The notes under the pieces were generated by a model. The model ran no database searches. It was not told the DNA's origin and saw nothing but the letters and a program-made list of their open reading frames with translations. A program made the position numbers and the translations under genes. From assembly GCA_001464385.1 (NCBI GenBank), contig LNFB01000127.1:1-64000 (forward strand): DNA of 64,000 nucleotides, given 5' to 3'. Below, one piece after another: positions 43,519-52,111 of this stretch. The stretch is from Deltaproteobacteria bacterium Ga0077550 (GTDB taxonomy: Bacteria; Myxococcota_A; Polyangia; Nannocystales; Nannocystaceae). Positions within the stretch are counted from its first letter, which is position 1. The number at the start of each line of letters is the position of its first letter.

Positions 43519-46344
43519 ATGGACGTGGAAGCCGTTCGAGCCGCACTGTCGGCCCCAGTGCTGGCGCCTCCGATCGCGCGAGCCCTGGGGTTGCCCCCCC
43601 ATGCCGTGGAGGCGGCCCTGGTGTTGCTCGCCGAAGGGGCGCAGCCCGCCTTCGTCGCCACGCACCGGGCCGATCGCGTCGACGGTCTGCCGGTCCGGGA
43701 TCTCGAGCGCATCCAGGCCGCGGCCGTGCGCGCGGTCGCGTTCGAGTTCCAGCGCGAGACGCTCCGGCAGGAGCTCCGCGATCGCCACCGCGTCGAGCCG
43801 ATCCTCGACGAGATGGTGCGGGCCGCCGAGCACGCGCTCGACCTCGATGATGTCCGCGTGCTGCTGCGCAAGCGCAAGCGGGGCCCGGCGGCGAAGGCCC
43901 GCGGCCTCGGCCTCGGGCCCCTCGCGGACGCGCTGTTCCGGGCCGGCACGACCGGGCCGCTGTCGGATCCGCGGATCCTCGATCTCCGCCGCGGTCAGCC
44001 CCGCGGCCCCAAGCGCGTCGCGGAGCCCGCGACGGCGTCCAGCGACGCGCCGTCCACCGAGGCCGAGCCCGCGGACGCGTCCACCGATGCGGTGCCCGAG
44101 CCGACGCATGCGACGGACGCCGAGGCGGCCGCCGAGTCCGAGGCGGCCCCCGAGGCCGAGGCGGCCCCCGAGGCCGAGGCCTCGAGCACCGAGGAGCACA
44201 CCGAGGATCAGGCCGAGGACCACGAATCCGCCGGCGAGCCGACCGACGAGCCGGAGGAGTCCGAGGACGCCCCCGCCGCCTCGGCGCCCCTCGACCCGTT
44301 CGCGTGGGCCCAGTCCCGCGTGGGCGAGGCGCTGCCCACCGTCGACGATGTCCTCGCGCACGCGCGGACGATCTGCGCCGAGCGCATCTCCGAATGGCCG
44401 CCGCTGCGGCTCGCCCTGCGCCACGCGGTGCTCGAGCACGGCCGCGTGACCGCGCGGATCCCCGACGAGAAGCGCGAGAAGGCGGCCCGCTTCACCAAGT
44501 TCGCGAACAAGCCCGAGGGCTGCACGCAGATCTCGTCGCCGACGCTGCTCGCGATCCATCGCGGTGAGCGGGAGAACGTCCTCACGCTCGAGATCGAGGC
44601 GCCCGACGGCCTCGTCGAGCAGGTCGGGCGTGACGTGCTGCAGATCGCCGAGGGCCCCGCGGGCGACGAGATCGTCCGCGCGCTCGCGGAGGCGTGGCAG
44701 TTCTCCCTCGGCCGTGCGGTCCGCAGCGGGGTCCGCCGCGCGCTGAAGGAGCGCTCCGATCGCGACGCCGTCGGGGCCTACGCCGAGGCCCTGCGCCCGC
44801 TGCTGCTCGCCCCCGCCCTCGGGCCGGTGCGCGTGCTCGGCATCGATCCCGGCTTCGCGCCGGGCTGCCGTGTCGCCGCCGTCGAGGTGAACGGCGCGGT
44901 GCTCGAGCACGACGCCGTGTTCCCGCTGCAGCCCAAGCTGCAGGCGCCGCAGGCCAAGGCGCGCCTGATCGAGCTGCTGACGACCCACGCGATCGCGGCG
45001 GTGGCGATCGCCGACGCTGGCGGCGGCCGCGACGTCGAGCGATTGCTGCGCGAGACCCTCGCGCAGACCGAGGGCCTCGAGCACATCCCGGTCGTCATGG
45101 TCGACTCCGAGATGGTCGCGCTCCTGGCCGCGTCCCGATCGACCAAGGAGGAGCTCGGCGAGGAGGCCCCGCTGCGCCGCGCGGTCGCGGTCGCGCGCCG
45201 CCTGCAGGATCCGCTCGCGGAGCTGGTGAAGGTGGACCCTCGCAAGCTCGGGCTCGGTCAGTTCCAGCACGAGGTCGATCAAGAGGAGCTCCGCGCCACG
45301 CTCGATCAGGTCGTCTCCAGCTGCGTCTGCGAGGTCGGCGTCGACGTGAACCGGGCGAGCATCGACGTGCTCGCCAAGGTCCCAGGCCTCAGCCATGCGA
45401 TCTCCCGCGCGCTGCTCAGCTTCCGCGCCGCGCACGACGGCGTCCGCACGCGCTCGCAGCTGTTCGACGTGCCGGGCTTCGCGGGCAAGACGTTCGAGCA
45501 GAGCGCGGGGTTCCTGCGCATCGTCGGTGGCGAGCAGCCCCTCGACGCCACCGCGATCCACCCCGAGCGCTACCCCCTCATCACCCTGATCGCCCGCGAC
45601 CTCGGGGTGACGGTCCAGGACCTCCTCGGTCACCCCGAGATCGTCGATCGCATCGACAGCGACCGGTACATGGGCAACCCCAGCGTATCGGGTGAGCCCC
45701 TCGGGCCCCGCGTCATGCTCGGGATCCTCGAGCAGCTGCGCCACCCCGGCCGCGACGCGCGGCCGCCGTTCGTCAGCGTCGCGTTCGATCCGCAGCTGCG
45801 GGCCATGGCCGATCTCAGCGTCGGCATGGAGCTCGATGGCGTCATCACGCGCATCGCGAATTTCGGCGCGTTCGTCGACGTCGGCCTGCCGCACGAGGGG
45901 CTCGTGCACATCAGCGAGCTCTCCCACACGTTCACCGCGTCGCCGGCGGACGTCGTGCACATCGGCCAGGCCGTGCGCGGTCGGGTCATCGAGATCGATC
46001 CGGAGCGCAAGCGCTTCTCGTTGAGCCTGCGGGCGCTGCTGCCGAAGCCGGAGCGCCCGGAGCGACCGGCCGAGGCCCGGCGCAAGCCCAAGGACGAGGG
46101 CGGGCCCCGGCGCGACGATCGCCCGCGGCAGCGCGCCGAGGGCGACCGGCGGCCGGATCGCGGCGGTGACAACCGCGGCGGCGATCGGGCGGGCGGCGGA
46201 CGACCGCCGGGCAGGGGCCCGGGCGGCGGCGGCGGTCGGGGTGGTCCACGCGATCGCGATCGCGATCAGCCGGAGAAGCGCGAGCGCACGCTCAACTTCA
46301 ACCTCGACCTCAGCGCCCTCATGGATCGGGTCGGCAAGGGCTGA
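43519..46344 (+). CDS. tex: Tex/YhgF-like RNA-binding protein with acidic insert and RG-rich tail
   Basis: 941 residues from ATG 43519. Tex is a conserved RNA/transcription accessory factor. The N-terminal helical domain (ALVLLAEGAQPAFVATHRAD, DLDDVRVLLRKRKRGPAAKA) is split by an acidic Ala/Glu/Pro insert at about residues 170-260. Then come the central Tex helices (KAARFTKFANKPEGCTQISS), a YqgF-like domain (GPVRVLGIDPGFAPGCRVAA), helix-hairpin-helix motifs (VNRASIDVLAKVPGLSHAIS, LFDVPGFAGKTFEQSAGFLR) and an S1 RNA-binding domain (GVITRIANFGAFVDVGLPHE, HISELSHTF). The last 110 residues are Arg/Gly-rich (GGDNRGGDRAGGGRPPGRGP). Usual Tex is about 775 residues; the insert and tail account for the difference. 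Confidence 0.93.
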   Translation: MDVEAVRAALSAPVLAPPIARALGLPPHAVEAALVLLAEGAQPAFVATHRADRVDGLPVRDLERIQAAAVRAVAFEFQRETLRQELRDRHRVEPILDEMVRAAEHALDLDDVRVLLRKRKRGPAAKARGLGLGPLADALFRAGTTGPLSDPRILDLRRGQPRGPKRVAEPATASSDAPSTEAEPADASTDAVPEPTHATDAEAAAESEAAPEAEAAPEAEASSTEEHTEDQAEDHESAGEPTDEPEESEDAPAASAPLDPFAWAQSRVGEALPTVDDVLAHARTICAERISEWPPLRLALRHAVLEHGRVTARIPDEKREKAARFTKFANKPEGCTQISSPTLLAIHRGERENVLTLEIEAPDGLVEQVGRDVLQIAEGPAGDEIVRALAEAWQFSLGRAVRSGVRRALKERSDRDAVGAYAEALRPLLLAPALGPVRVLGIDPGFAPGCRVAAVEVNGAVLEHDAVFPLQPKLQAPQAKARLIELLTTHAIAAVAIADAGGGRDVERLLRETLAQTEGLEHIPVVMVDSEMVALLAASRSTKEELGEEAPLRRAVAVARRLQDPLAELVKVDPRKLGLGQFQHEVDQEELRATLDQVVSSCVCEVGVDVNRASIDVLAKVPGLSHAISRALLSFRAAHDGVRTRSQLFDVPGFAGKTFEQSAGFLRIVGGEQPLDATAIHPERYPLITLIARDLGVTVQDLLGHPEIVDRIDSDRYMGNPSVSGEPLGPRVMLGILEQLRHPGRDARPPFVSVAFDPQLRAMADLSVGMELDGVITRIANFGAFVDVGLPHEGLVHISELSHTFTASPADVVHIGQAVRGRVIEIDPERKRFSLSLRALLPKPERPERPAEARRKPKDEGGPRRDDRPRQRAEGDRRPDRGGDNRGGDRAGGGRPPGRGPGGGGGRGGPRDRDRDQPEKRERTLNFNLDLSALMDRVGKG

Positions 46345-46362
46345 CCCTCGCCCGCGGGCGCG

Positions 46363-46905
46363 TCAGCCCGCCTCGGTGGCGATCACGGCGATCGCCACCC
46401 GCTCGCCGTCCGGATCCCACATCCGCCCGATCACGGACAGCGGTGCGTTCACCGCGTCCAGCGACAACGTGCTCGCGGCGGGGGCGACCGTGCCGACGAA
46501 GTTCAGCGGGCACACCGAGGTGTGGGCGCTACCGTCGTCGAGGGTCGCCCGCACCGGGAGTCCGTGCGAGCGGCAGATGATCGGGCGCTCGTCGTAGACG
46601 CTGCACCGATCGTCGACGAGGAGCGCACACGCGTGGCGTCCGGGCTCGGCGGCCTGCTCGCGGATGCGGCGGCGCAGGGCAGGGTCGGTCGCGGCCAAGC
46701 GCGTCAGCGCGCCGCGCAGGCGGTCGGCCTCGATCTGCGCCACCGAGAACGCGACGCAGCAGCTCGAGCAACCGGACCGGCACGCGAACGCGGTCGGCGT
46801 GCGGCGCACCGCGGCCTCGAAGTGCGCGTCGACGCGTCGCCGCAGCTCGACCAGCGCACCGGCAGCGATCGCCCGTGGGTCCTGCGGTGGATCGGCCGCG
46901 CTCAA
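46363..46905 (-). CDS. YkgJ-type zinc/iron-chelating cysteine-cluster protein
   Basis: 180 residues from TTG 46905, chosen because it overlaps the DHH-gene stop (TTGA) and the sequence further upstream is a shadow of that gene. AFACRSGCSSCCVAFSV gives the CxxxCxxCC cluster typical of the YkgJ/UPF0153 family, and LLVDDRCSVYDERPIICRSH supplies the downstream Cys-x-(Y)-xx-R-P-x-x-C motif. The last cysteine is in TSVCPLNF. These proteins bind a metal ion; their physiological role is poorly known. Translation is probably coupled to the DHH phosphoesterase gene. Confidence 0.78.
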   Translation of the reverse strand: MSAADPPQDPRAIAAGALVELRRRVDAHFEAAVRRTPTAFACRSGCSSCCVAFSVAQIEADRLRGALTRLAATDPALRRRIREQAAEPGRHACALLVDDRCSVYDERPIICRSHGLPVRATLDDGSAHTSVCPLNFVGTVAPAASTLSLDAVNAPLSVIGRMWDPDGERVAIAVIATEAG

Positions 46906-47906
46906 CCTTCGGCCCCGCGCACGGCATGGGCCCCGCGGACGCCCTCGGCCCCGCGCAGGACCTCGGCGATGAGCCGCTGGGCGTCGAGCGCCTCGGCGAA
47001 GCCGTCGGGCCCGAAGCTCGCGCCGCCGACATACGGGTGGCCGCCGCCCCCGAAGCGCTCGCACAGGGCCGAGATGTCGTGCTCTCGGCCGTCGCGCGGC
47101 AGCCAGGGGTTGTAGCCGGCGGTGAGCTTGATGCTGCCGTCGGGCCCGATCGACAGCCCGACGACGTAGCGGATCGTCGGGTGGTGATAGTAGGGGATGA
47201 ACTTGTTGTAGGCGCGCGGCGGCTGGTCGAGCAGGTTGAACTCGACGACGCCGGCCCGCGCATCGCAGCGATCGGCGAGCAGCGCGATGTCGCCTTGGTG
47301 GCGCTCGAGCACGGGCTCGAGCGTGTCGGCGACGTAGTCTGCGAACGCGAGCTCGGCGAACGGGCGGTCGATGAGATCCTCGATGAAGCGACCGACGAGG
47401 GCGAGGTCGCGGTTCTGCTCGGCGAAGGTCATCAGCCGCAGCGCCGGGTCGGCCAGCGTCACCGGCATCGTCGGGTCGGGGAACGCCGCGGAATCGATCA
47501 GCTCCGCCCAGCGCAGCAGCTCGGCGTGCGGCGTCGGGTCGAATCCGAAGTGCGTCGCGGCCGACGCCGCCACGAAGCCGGCGCAGCTCGGCGCCCGCGG
47601 GTCATAGAACTTGCGCGTCGACCCCTCGGCCTCGAAGTGGGCCCGCTCGCCGGGGAGCTGGAACGCCGACGCGTGGTGATCGAAGAACCACCCCAGCCGC
47701 GGCTGCGTGGTGTAGCGGAAGTCGAGGATCGCGACGTCGTCGGCGGCGAAGTCGTCGGCGACGAACGGGTCGCCCGGCCGGTGCTGCTTCGGCACGTAGA
47801 CGAACTGGGCGGTGGCGTCGATCCGGGCGCGGTAGAAGGCCGCAAAGATCGCGGAGCTGGCTGCTCCGTCGAAGCAGTTCGCGTGGTGGAGCACGTGCAC
47901 CCGCAT
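46902..47906 (-). CDS. DHH-family phosphoesterase
   Basis: 334 residues from ATG 47906. Motif I is HHANCFDGAASSAIF (Asp about 13), motif II DVAILDFRYTT, motif III WFFDHHASAF (the DHH), and the C-terminal DHHA1 part ends with CERFGGGGHPYVGGASF, the substrate-binding GGGH loop. The catalytic residues for two Mn2+ ions are therefore present. Family members hydrolyse oligoribonucleotides (NrnA), cyclic dinucleotides or pAp; which applies here cannot be told from sequence alone. The end is an Ala/Glu/Gly repeat (GAEGVRGAHAVRGAEG). It is followed by the YkgJ-like gene. Confidence 0.85.
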   Translation of the reverse strand: MRVHVLHHANCFDGAASSAIFAAFYRARIDATAQFVYVPKQHRPGDPFVADDFAADDVAILDFRYTTQPRLGWFFDHHASAFQLPGERAHFEAEGSTRKFYDPRAPSCAGFVAASAATHFGFDPTPHAELLRWAELIDSAAFPDPTMPVTLADPALRLMTFAEQNRDLALVGRFIEDLIDRPFAELAFADYVADTLEPVLERHQGDIALLADRCDARAGVVEFNLLDQPPRAYNKFIPYYHHPTIRYVVGLSIGPDGSIKLTAGYNPWLPRDGREHDISALCERFGGGGHPYVGGASFGPDGFAEALDAQRLIAEVLRGAEGVRGAHAVRGAEG

Positions 47907-47963
47907 CGGCGTCGCAAACCTACCATCTTGCGCGGCGGCGATGGACGCGGGCGAACGCCTGCA

Positions 47964-48815
47964 CTACTCGCGGGCCAGGGTCCGCGGGCGGAGGCACTCG
48001 ATGGAGAAGATCCCCTCGGCCACGCGCTCGGCCCCCGTCGGCGGCAGCTCGGGCGGGCCGTCGGGGTCGTACCAGAGCAGGTTGTGCCGCGCGGCTGCGC
48101 GCGCCTCGTCCTCGGGGCGGACCATGCGGCCGACCGGGAGCGGCGGCGCGAGCGAGTACATGGTCCCGCCGCGGTGGATGACGCCCAGGGTCCGGCCGTC
48201 GCTGACCATGACGTTGATGGGCCCGTCCCCGAGCAGGGCGGCGGTCGTGCGGAGCGCGCGACGGACCTCCTCGGCGGTCGCGAACGGGGCCCCGAGCGCG
48301 CCCGCGGCGTGGAGCGCCGCGAGGAAGCGCAGGAAGACCAGCTCGGCGTCGTTGTTGACGGTCTGGCTGCGCGCCAGGAAGTCGGGGATCTCCTCGCGCA
48401 TGCGCCGACGCGTGTCGGTGTCGAGCTCGGCCTCGGCGCGGGTCCCGATCCAGCGACGGAACCTCGCGAGGCGGACCGACGGGTGGGTCTCGGCGAAGCG
48501 CTCGTCGTCGGTCCCGACGTGGAAGCTCGCGAGCGTGCAGGGGGCGGGCGTCCGCAGCACGTCCTCGACCGGCTCGTTCTTCGCGTCGCGCACGATGGGG
48601 CGCGCCTGCACGAAGGTCTCGTTGCCGACGACCGACGCGACCGACCAACCACGCAGGCGGTGGGTCGACGTGTCCGTCGTCCCGTGCGCACCGCCGGCGA
48701 CGAGGGCGACGCGTGCGTGCAGCCGCTCCTCGAGGACACTCGCCAGCCACGCCGCTGGTACCTGCGAGCCCGTCGGGCGGGCATCGAGCAGCGCGAGGAG
48801 ATACGAAGTCGCCAC
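47964..48815 (-). CDS. Class II glutamine-amidotransferase-like protein without N-terminal Cys
   Basis: 283 residues from GTG 48815 (VATSYLLALLDARP), chosen because it aligns with the family N-terminus; ATG 48839 adds eight residues. The Ntn fold of YafJ/EgtC-type glutaminases is recognisable: PCTLASFHVGTDDERFAETH, then VNNDAELVFLRFLAALHAAG, then GPINVMVSDGRTLGVIHRGG. In active enzymes residue 2 is the nucleophilic Cys; here it is Ala, with no Cys in the first 25 residues, so glutamine hydrolysis by the usual mechanism is not expected. Its stop is 57 bases from the DHH gene start, same strand. Function unknown. Confidence 0.62.
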   Translation of the reverse strand: MATSYLLALLDARPTGSQVPAAWLASVLEERLHARVALVAGGAHGTTDTSTHRLRGWSVASVVGNETFVQARPIVRDAKNEPVEDVLRTPAPCTLASFHVGTDDERFAETHPSVRLARFRRWIGTRAEAELDTDTRRRMREEIPDFLARSQTVNNDAELVFLRFLAALHAAGALGAPFATAEEVRRALRTTAALLGDGPINVMVSDGRTLGVIHRGGTMYSLAPPLPVGRMVRPEDEARAAARHNLLWYDPDGPPELPPTGAERVAEGIFSIECLRPRTLARE

Positions 48816-49060
48816 GACGGCAGCATACCAGCGAGGCATCGAGCGGCCAGGTCCGAAGCAGTCCCGAGCGCGGCGCGGACGGGATCGGTCGGGGCCGGTC
48901 GCGGGCGCTCGGCGATCGAGAAATTCCACGCGTGCCGGGCGGCGGTCCGTCGCCGTGGCCGGGCGCGGACCGCACCCTGACGTCGATGTCGCAGCGGCCG
49001 GCGCCGACGGGTTTGGGGCGGATTTTTGGGCGCCGGACACCGCGCGGTTAGGGTCCCCGC

Positions 49061-50002
49061 ATGGTGCTCGCAGCCCGTCGATCCCGTTCCCGCTCGGCCC
49101 TCGCGGCGTTGGGCCTCGGCGTCGCCCTCGCGGCCGCATCGTCCCTCGGCTGCGCCGCCCGCAAGCGCGACGGCAAGTCACCGAGCTCGGACGGGACCAG
49201 CGCCGCGGACAAGCACTACGACGTCGCGGTCGGGTCGTTCCACAACGGGATGTTCGAGGACGCGAAGCTCCAGATCGAGAAGGCGCTGGCCGTCGATCCG
49301 AAACATGCGGATTCCTACTACCTCCGCGGGGTCCTGCTCCTCAACGAGGGCAAGTCCCTGGTCGATGCGGTCGAGTCGGAGCAGTGCCTCGAGGACGCGG
49401 CCGCGGAGCAGCAGCGGGTACGCGCGCAGGAGCTGCACCGTCGGGCGCGCGAGGCGTTCACCGCGGCCGTCGACAACTACGAGGACGGCGCGGCGGGGCG
49501 AGGCCGCGCGTTCAACTCGCTCTCCGTCATCGACCTCCACTTCCACGCGCCCGACCGCGCGATCGATCACGCCCGCAAGGCCCTGGGCGAGAAGTTCTAT
49601 TCGGATCGCTACTCGGCGCTGTCGAACCTCGGGTGGGCGTACTACGGCGCGGGAGATCTCGTGTCCGCGACCTCCGAGCTGCGCCAGGCCGTGCTGCTCA
49701 ACCCCGACTACTGCGTCGGACGCTACCGCCTCGCGCAGGTCTACCTCGACGTCGGCCTGCCCGAGCAGGCCCTCGAGCAGGCCGAGGCCGTGGTGTCCGA
49801 CGAGCGGTGCCCGATCCAGGATGCCCATCGGATCCTCGGGGCCGCGCGATTGCGCCTCGGCCTGCCCTCCGAGGCGGACACCGCCTTCGCGAGCTGCATC
49901 GAGATCGCGCCGCGCAGCTGCCTGGCCCGTCAGTGCCAACGCCTGATGAGCACGGAACCCAGCAATGACGAGGCGTTGGCCAGCGCCGCGGGGGCCGACT
50001 GA
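49061..50002 (+). CDS. PilF/Tgl-like TPR lipoprotein
   Basis: 313 residues from ATG 49061. The signal peptide has a basic start (MVLAARRSRSRSALAAL) and lipobox SSLGC (Cys about 31). At least five tetratricopeptide repeats follow: HYDVAVGSFHNGMFEDAKLQ, ADSYYLRGVLLLNEGKSLVD, SALSNLGWAYYGAGDLVSAT, YCVGRYRLAQVYLDVGLPEQ and AHRILGAARLRLGLPSEADT. PilF of gammaproteobacteria and Tgl of Myxococcus are TPR lipoproteins that assemble the type IV pilus secretin; a RodZ-like gene follows here as rodZ follows pilF in those genomes. No secretin gene is in the window. Confidence 0.7.
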   Translation: MVLAARRSRSRSALAALGLGVALAAASSLGCAARKRDGKSPSSDGTSAADKHYDVAVGSFHNGMFEDAKLQIEKALAVDPKHADSYYLRGVLLLNEGKSLVDAVESEQCLEDAAAEQQRVRAQELHRRAREAFTAAVDNYEDGAAGRGRAFNSLSVIDLHFHAPDRAIDHARKALGEKFYSDRYSALSNLGWAYYGAGDLVSATSELRQAVLLNPDYCVGRYRLAQVYLDVGLPEQALEQAEAVVSDERCPIQDAHRILGAARLRLGLPSEADTAFASCIEIAPRSCLARQCQRLMSTEPSNDEALASAAGAD

Positions 50003-50101
50003 CGGCCGTGCGGGCCCGTCTCGGCTGGATCTGCCCCCCCGGGCAAACGACCGCCGCCGCCCCCTTGCTCACCCGGGCGCCCCAGTCCACACTCGCCCGC
50101 G

Positions 50102-50668
50102 ATGCAAGGCGACAACGGACGCCTGCGTGTCGTGGCCCACGAGGAATCGGACCGCCACGCCCCGCTGTCCCCGACCGGAGCGTCGGACGCCCCCTCGCCG
50201 GGGCGTTTCGTCCGTGAGCAACGCAAACGTCGCGGCATGAGCATCGAGCAGCTCGCCGCCGCCACCAAGATCCCGAAGCGGAGCCTCGAGATGCTCGAGG
50301 AGGATCGCTACGACGCCCTCCCGGGGCCGGTCTTCGTGAAGGGCTTCCTGCGCTGCGTCGCACGGGCGCTCAGCCTCGACGTGCAGGCGGTCATGGATCT
50401 CCTCTACGAGCGGGAGCGGGCGGCGATCGCCGCCCGGCGCGGCCGCCCCTCGCCGCCGCCCGTCGTGCCGGAGACCCCGGGCATGGGGCGGACTGCCCCG
50501 CGCCGCCGGGCGAAGGCCGGTCCCGCGACCTCGACCTGGCGCGAGTCCCTCCGCGGTCGGCTGCCGTCGCCCGCGGTGTTCCTCTGGGTCCTCGTCGCCG
50601 CGTTCGTGGCGATGGTCGTGCTCGCCGCGTTCAACCTCGTCGGCGGCGGCACCCCCGGATCGAGCTGA
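50102..50668 (+). CDS. RodZ-like HTH membrane protein
   Basis: 188 residues from ATG 50102. A cytoplasmic helix-turn-helix (HTH_25) domain at about 34-100: GRFVREQRKRRGMSIEQLAA, TKIPKRSLEMLEEDRYDALP, GPVFVKGFLRCVARALSLDV, the characteristic RodZ N-terminal signature that contacts MreB. A basic Pro-rich linker (RTAPRRRAKAGPATSTW) precedes one membrane helix (AVFLWVLVAAFVAMVVLAAF), and only about nine residues lie beyond. The periplasmic beta-domain of RodZ is absent. It is placed 99 bases after the PilF/Tgl-like gene and 81 before mgtE. Confidence 0.8.
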   Translation: MQGDNGRLRVVAHEESDRHAPLSPTGASDAPSPGRFVREQRKRRGMSIEQLAAATKIPKRSLEMLEEDRYDALPGPVFVKGFLRCVARALSLDVQAVMDLLYERERAAIAARRGRPSPPPVVPETPGMGRTAPRRRAKAGPATSTWRESLRGRLPSPAVFLWVLVAAFVAMVVLAAFNLVGGGTPGSS

Positions 50669-50749
50669 TCGCGCCCGCGCTGGGGGCGGCCAGGTTCGGC
50701 GTCGCGTGGGTGCGATCGCGGGCCCATCGCCTATGATGCCGCGGAGCCG

Positions 50750-52111
50750 ATGTCCCGCCTTCGTCTGCGCAACGACCGACTGCACGAGCTGCTCCGCGAT
50801 GGGGATCAGCGGCGTCTGCGTCGGATGTTGACGCGGCTCGACGAGGTGCAGCTCGCGTCGCAGCTCGACAACCTGACGTCCGAGGATCAGCTGCACATCC
50901 TCGGGCTCTTGCCGGTGGATCGTCGAGCGCCGGTGCTGTCGCACATGCGCTACGAGGCGGCGGCGACGATCATCGCCCGCCTCGCGCCCGAGCAGGCCGC
51001 CGCGTTGCTCGACGATCTGCGCCCCGACGACGTCGTCGACATCCTCGGGCGCGTCGACGATCAGAAGCTCGGCGAGATCCTCGCGCGCCTGCCCCAGGCC
51101 GACGCCGAGGCGCTCGAGGAGCTGCTCGCCTACGACGACGACACCGCGGGCGGCATCATGTCGCCGCGGTTCTTCGCCACCGGAGCCGACAGCACCGTCG
51201 CCGAGACGCTGACGCAGTTGCAGGCGGTCGAGCTGCCGACCCACGTCATGTACGTGTACGTCATCGATCCCGAGGGCAAGCTGGTCGGGGTCTGCTCGCT
51301 GCGCCAGTTCGTCCAGCGCCGCCCCCACGAGCACGTCCGCGACTTCATGCAGGCCGAGGTCGTCTCGGTCCGGGTCGACGCCGATCAAGAGGACGTCGCC
51401 GACCTCGTCAGTCGCTACGACCTCGTGGCGATGCCGGTCGTCGACGCCCACAACGTCCTCATCGGCGTGGTCGAGGTCGACGACGTGGTCGACGTGCTCC
51501 GCGAGGAGGCGACCGAGGACATCTTGCAGATGGCCGGCGCCGGCCACCAGCTCTCCGACGCGCGCTCGTTCTGGCCGAGCCTCCGCGTCCGCTGGCGCTG
51601 GCTCGGCGCTGCGGCGGTCGGCGGCACCGTGGCCGCGTACAGTCTGTCGTCGTTCGACGCGTCGCTGGCCGAGGTGCCGGCCCTCGCGTTCTTCATGCCG
51701 GTGGTCGCCGGCATGGGCGGCAACGTCGGCATGCAGAGCTCGACCATCGTCGTCCGCGGCCTCGCCGTGGGCTTCCTCGAGGCCGAGCGCGTGCGCAAGC
51801 TGGTCGTCCGCGAGGTCGCGCTCGGGGCCAGCCTGGGGCTCATCTATGGGCTACTCATCGGGCTGTTCGCCCTGTGGCTCGGGGCCGAGGGCGCCGATCC
51901 GTGGCGCCTGGGCACCGTGGTCTCGTGCGGCTGCGCCGGATCGATGACCCTGGCGGCGATCGTCGGGACGTGCACACCACTGGCGCTCGATCGGGCGGGG
52001 GTGGACCCCGCGATCGCGACCGGGCCGTTCGTGACGACGTCGGTGGATGTCATGGGTCTGCTGTTCTATTTCTGGCTCGCCAACATCCTGCTCGGGGCGG
52101 GTGCAGGGTGA
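50750..52111 (+). CDS. mgtE: Magnesium transporter MgtE
   Basis: 453 residues from ATG 50750. The cytosolic N domain is helical (LGLLPVDRRAPVLSHM, ATIIARLAPEQAAALLDDLR, PDDVVDILGRVDDQKLGEIL, ALEELLAYDDDTAGGIMSPR), followed by two CBS domains (about 135-260; YVIDPEGKLVGVCSLRQFVQ, DLVAMPVVDAHNVLIGVVEV), then five membrane helices from about residue 285. The channel region contains PVVAGMGGNVGMQSSTIVVR, the P-x-x-x-x-x-GGN-x-G-Q signature, and FVTTSVDVMGLLFYFWLA with the selectivity Asp. Mg2+ binding between the N and CBS domains gates the channel. The stop overlaps the recO start (GTGA). Confidence 0.95.
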   Translation: MSRLRLRNDRLHELLRDGDQRRLRRMLTRLDEVQLASQLDNLTSEDQLHILGLLPVDRRAPVLSHMRYEAAATIIARLAPEQAAALLDDLRPDDVVDILGRVDDQKLGEILARLPQADAEALEELLAYDDDTAGGIMSPRFFATGADSTVAETLTQLQAVELPTHVMYVYVIDPEGKLVGVCSLRQFVQRRPHEHVRDFMQAEVVSVRVDADQEDVADLVSRYDLVAMPVVDAHNVLIGVVEVDDVVDVLREEATEDILQMAGAGHQLSDARSFWPSLRVRWRWLGAAAVGGTVAAYSLSSFDASLAEVPALAFFMPVVAGMGGNVGMQSSTIVVRGLAVGFLEAERVRKLVVREVALGASLGLIYGLLIGLFALWLGAEGADPWRLGTVVSCGCAGSMTLAAIVGTCTPLALDRAGVDPAIATGPFVTTSVDVMGLLFYFWLANILLGAGAG

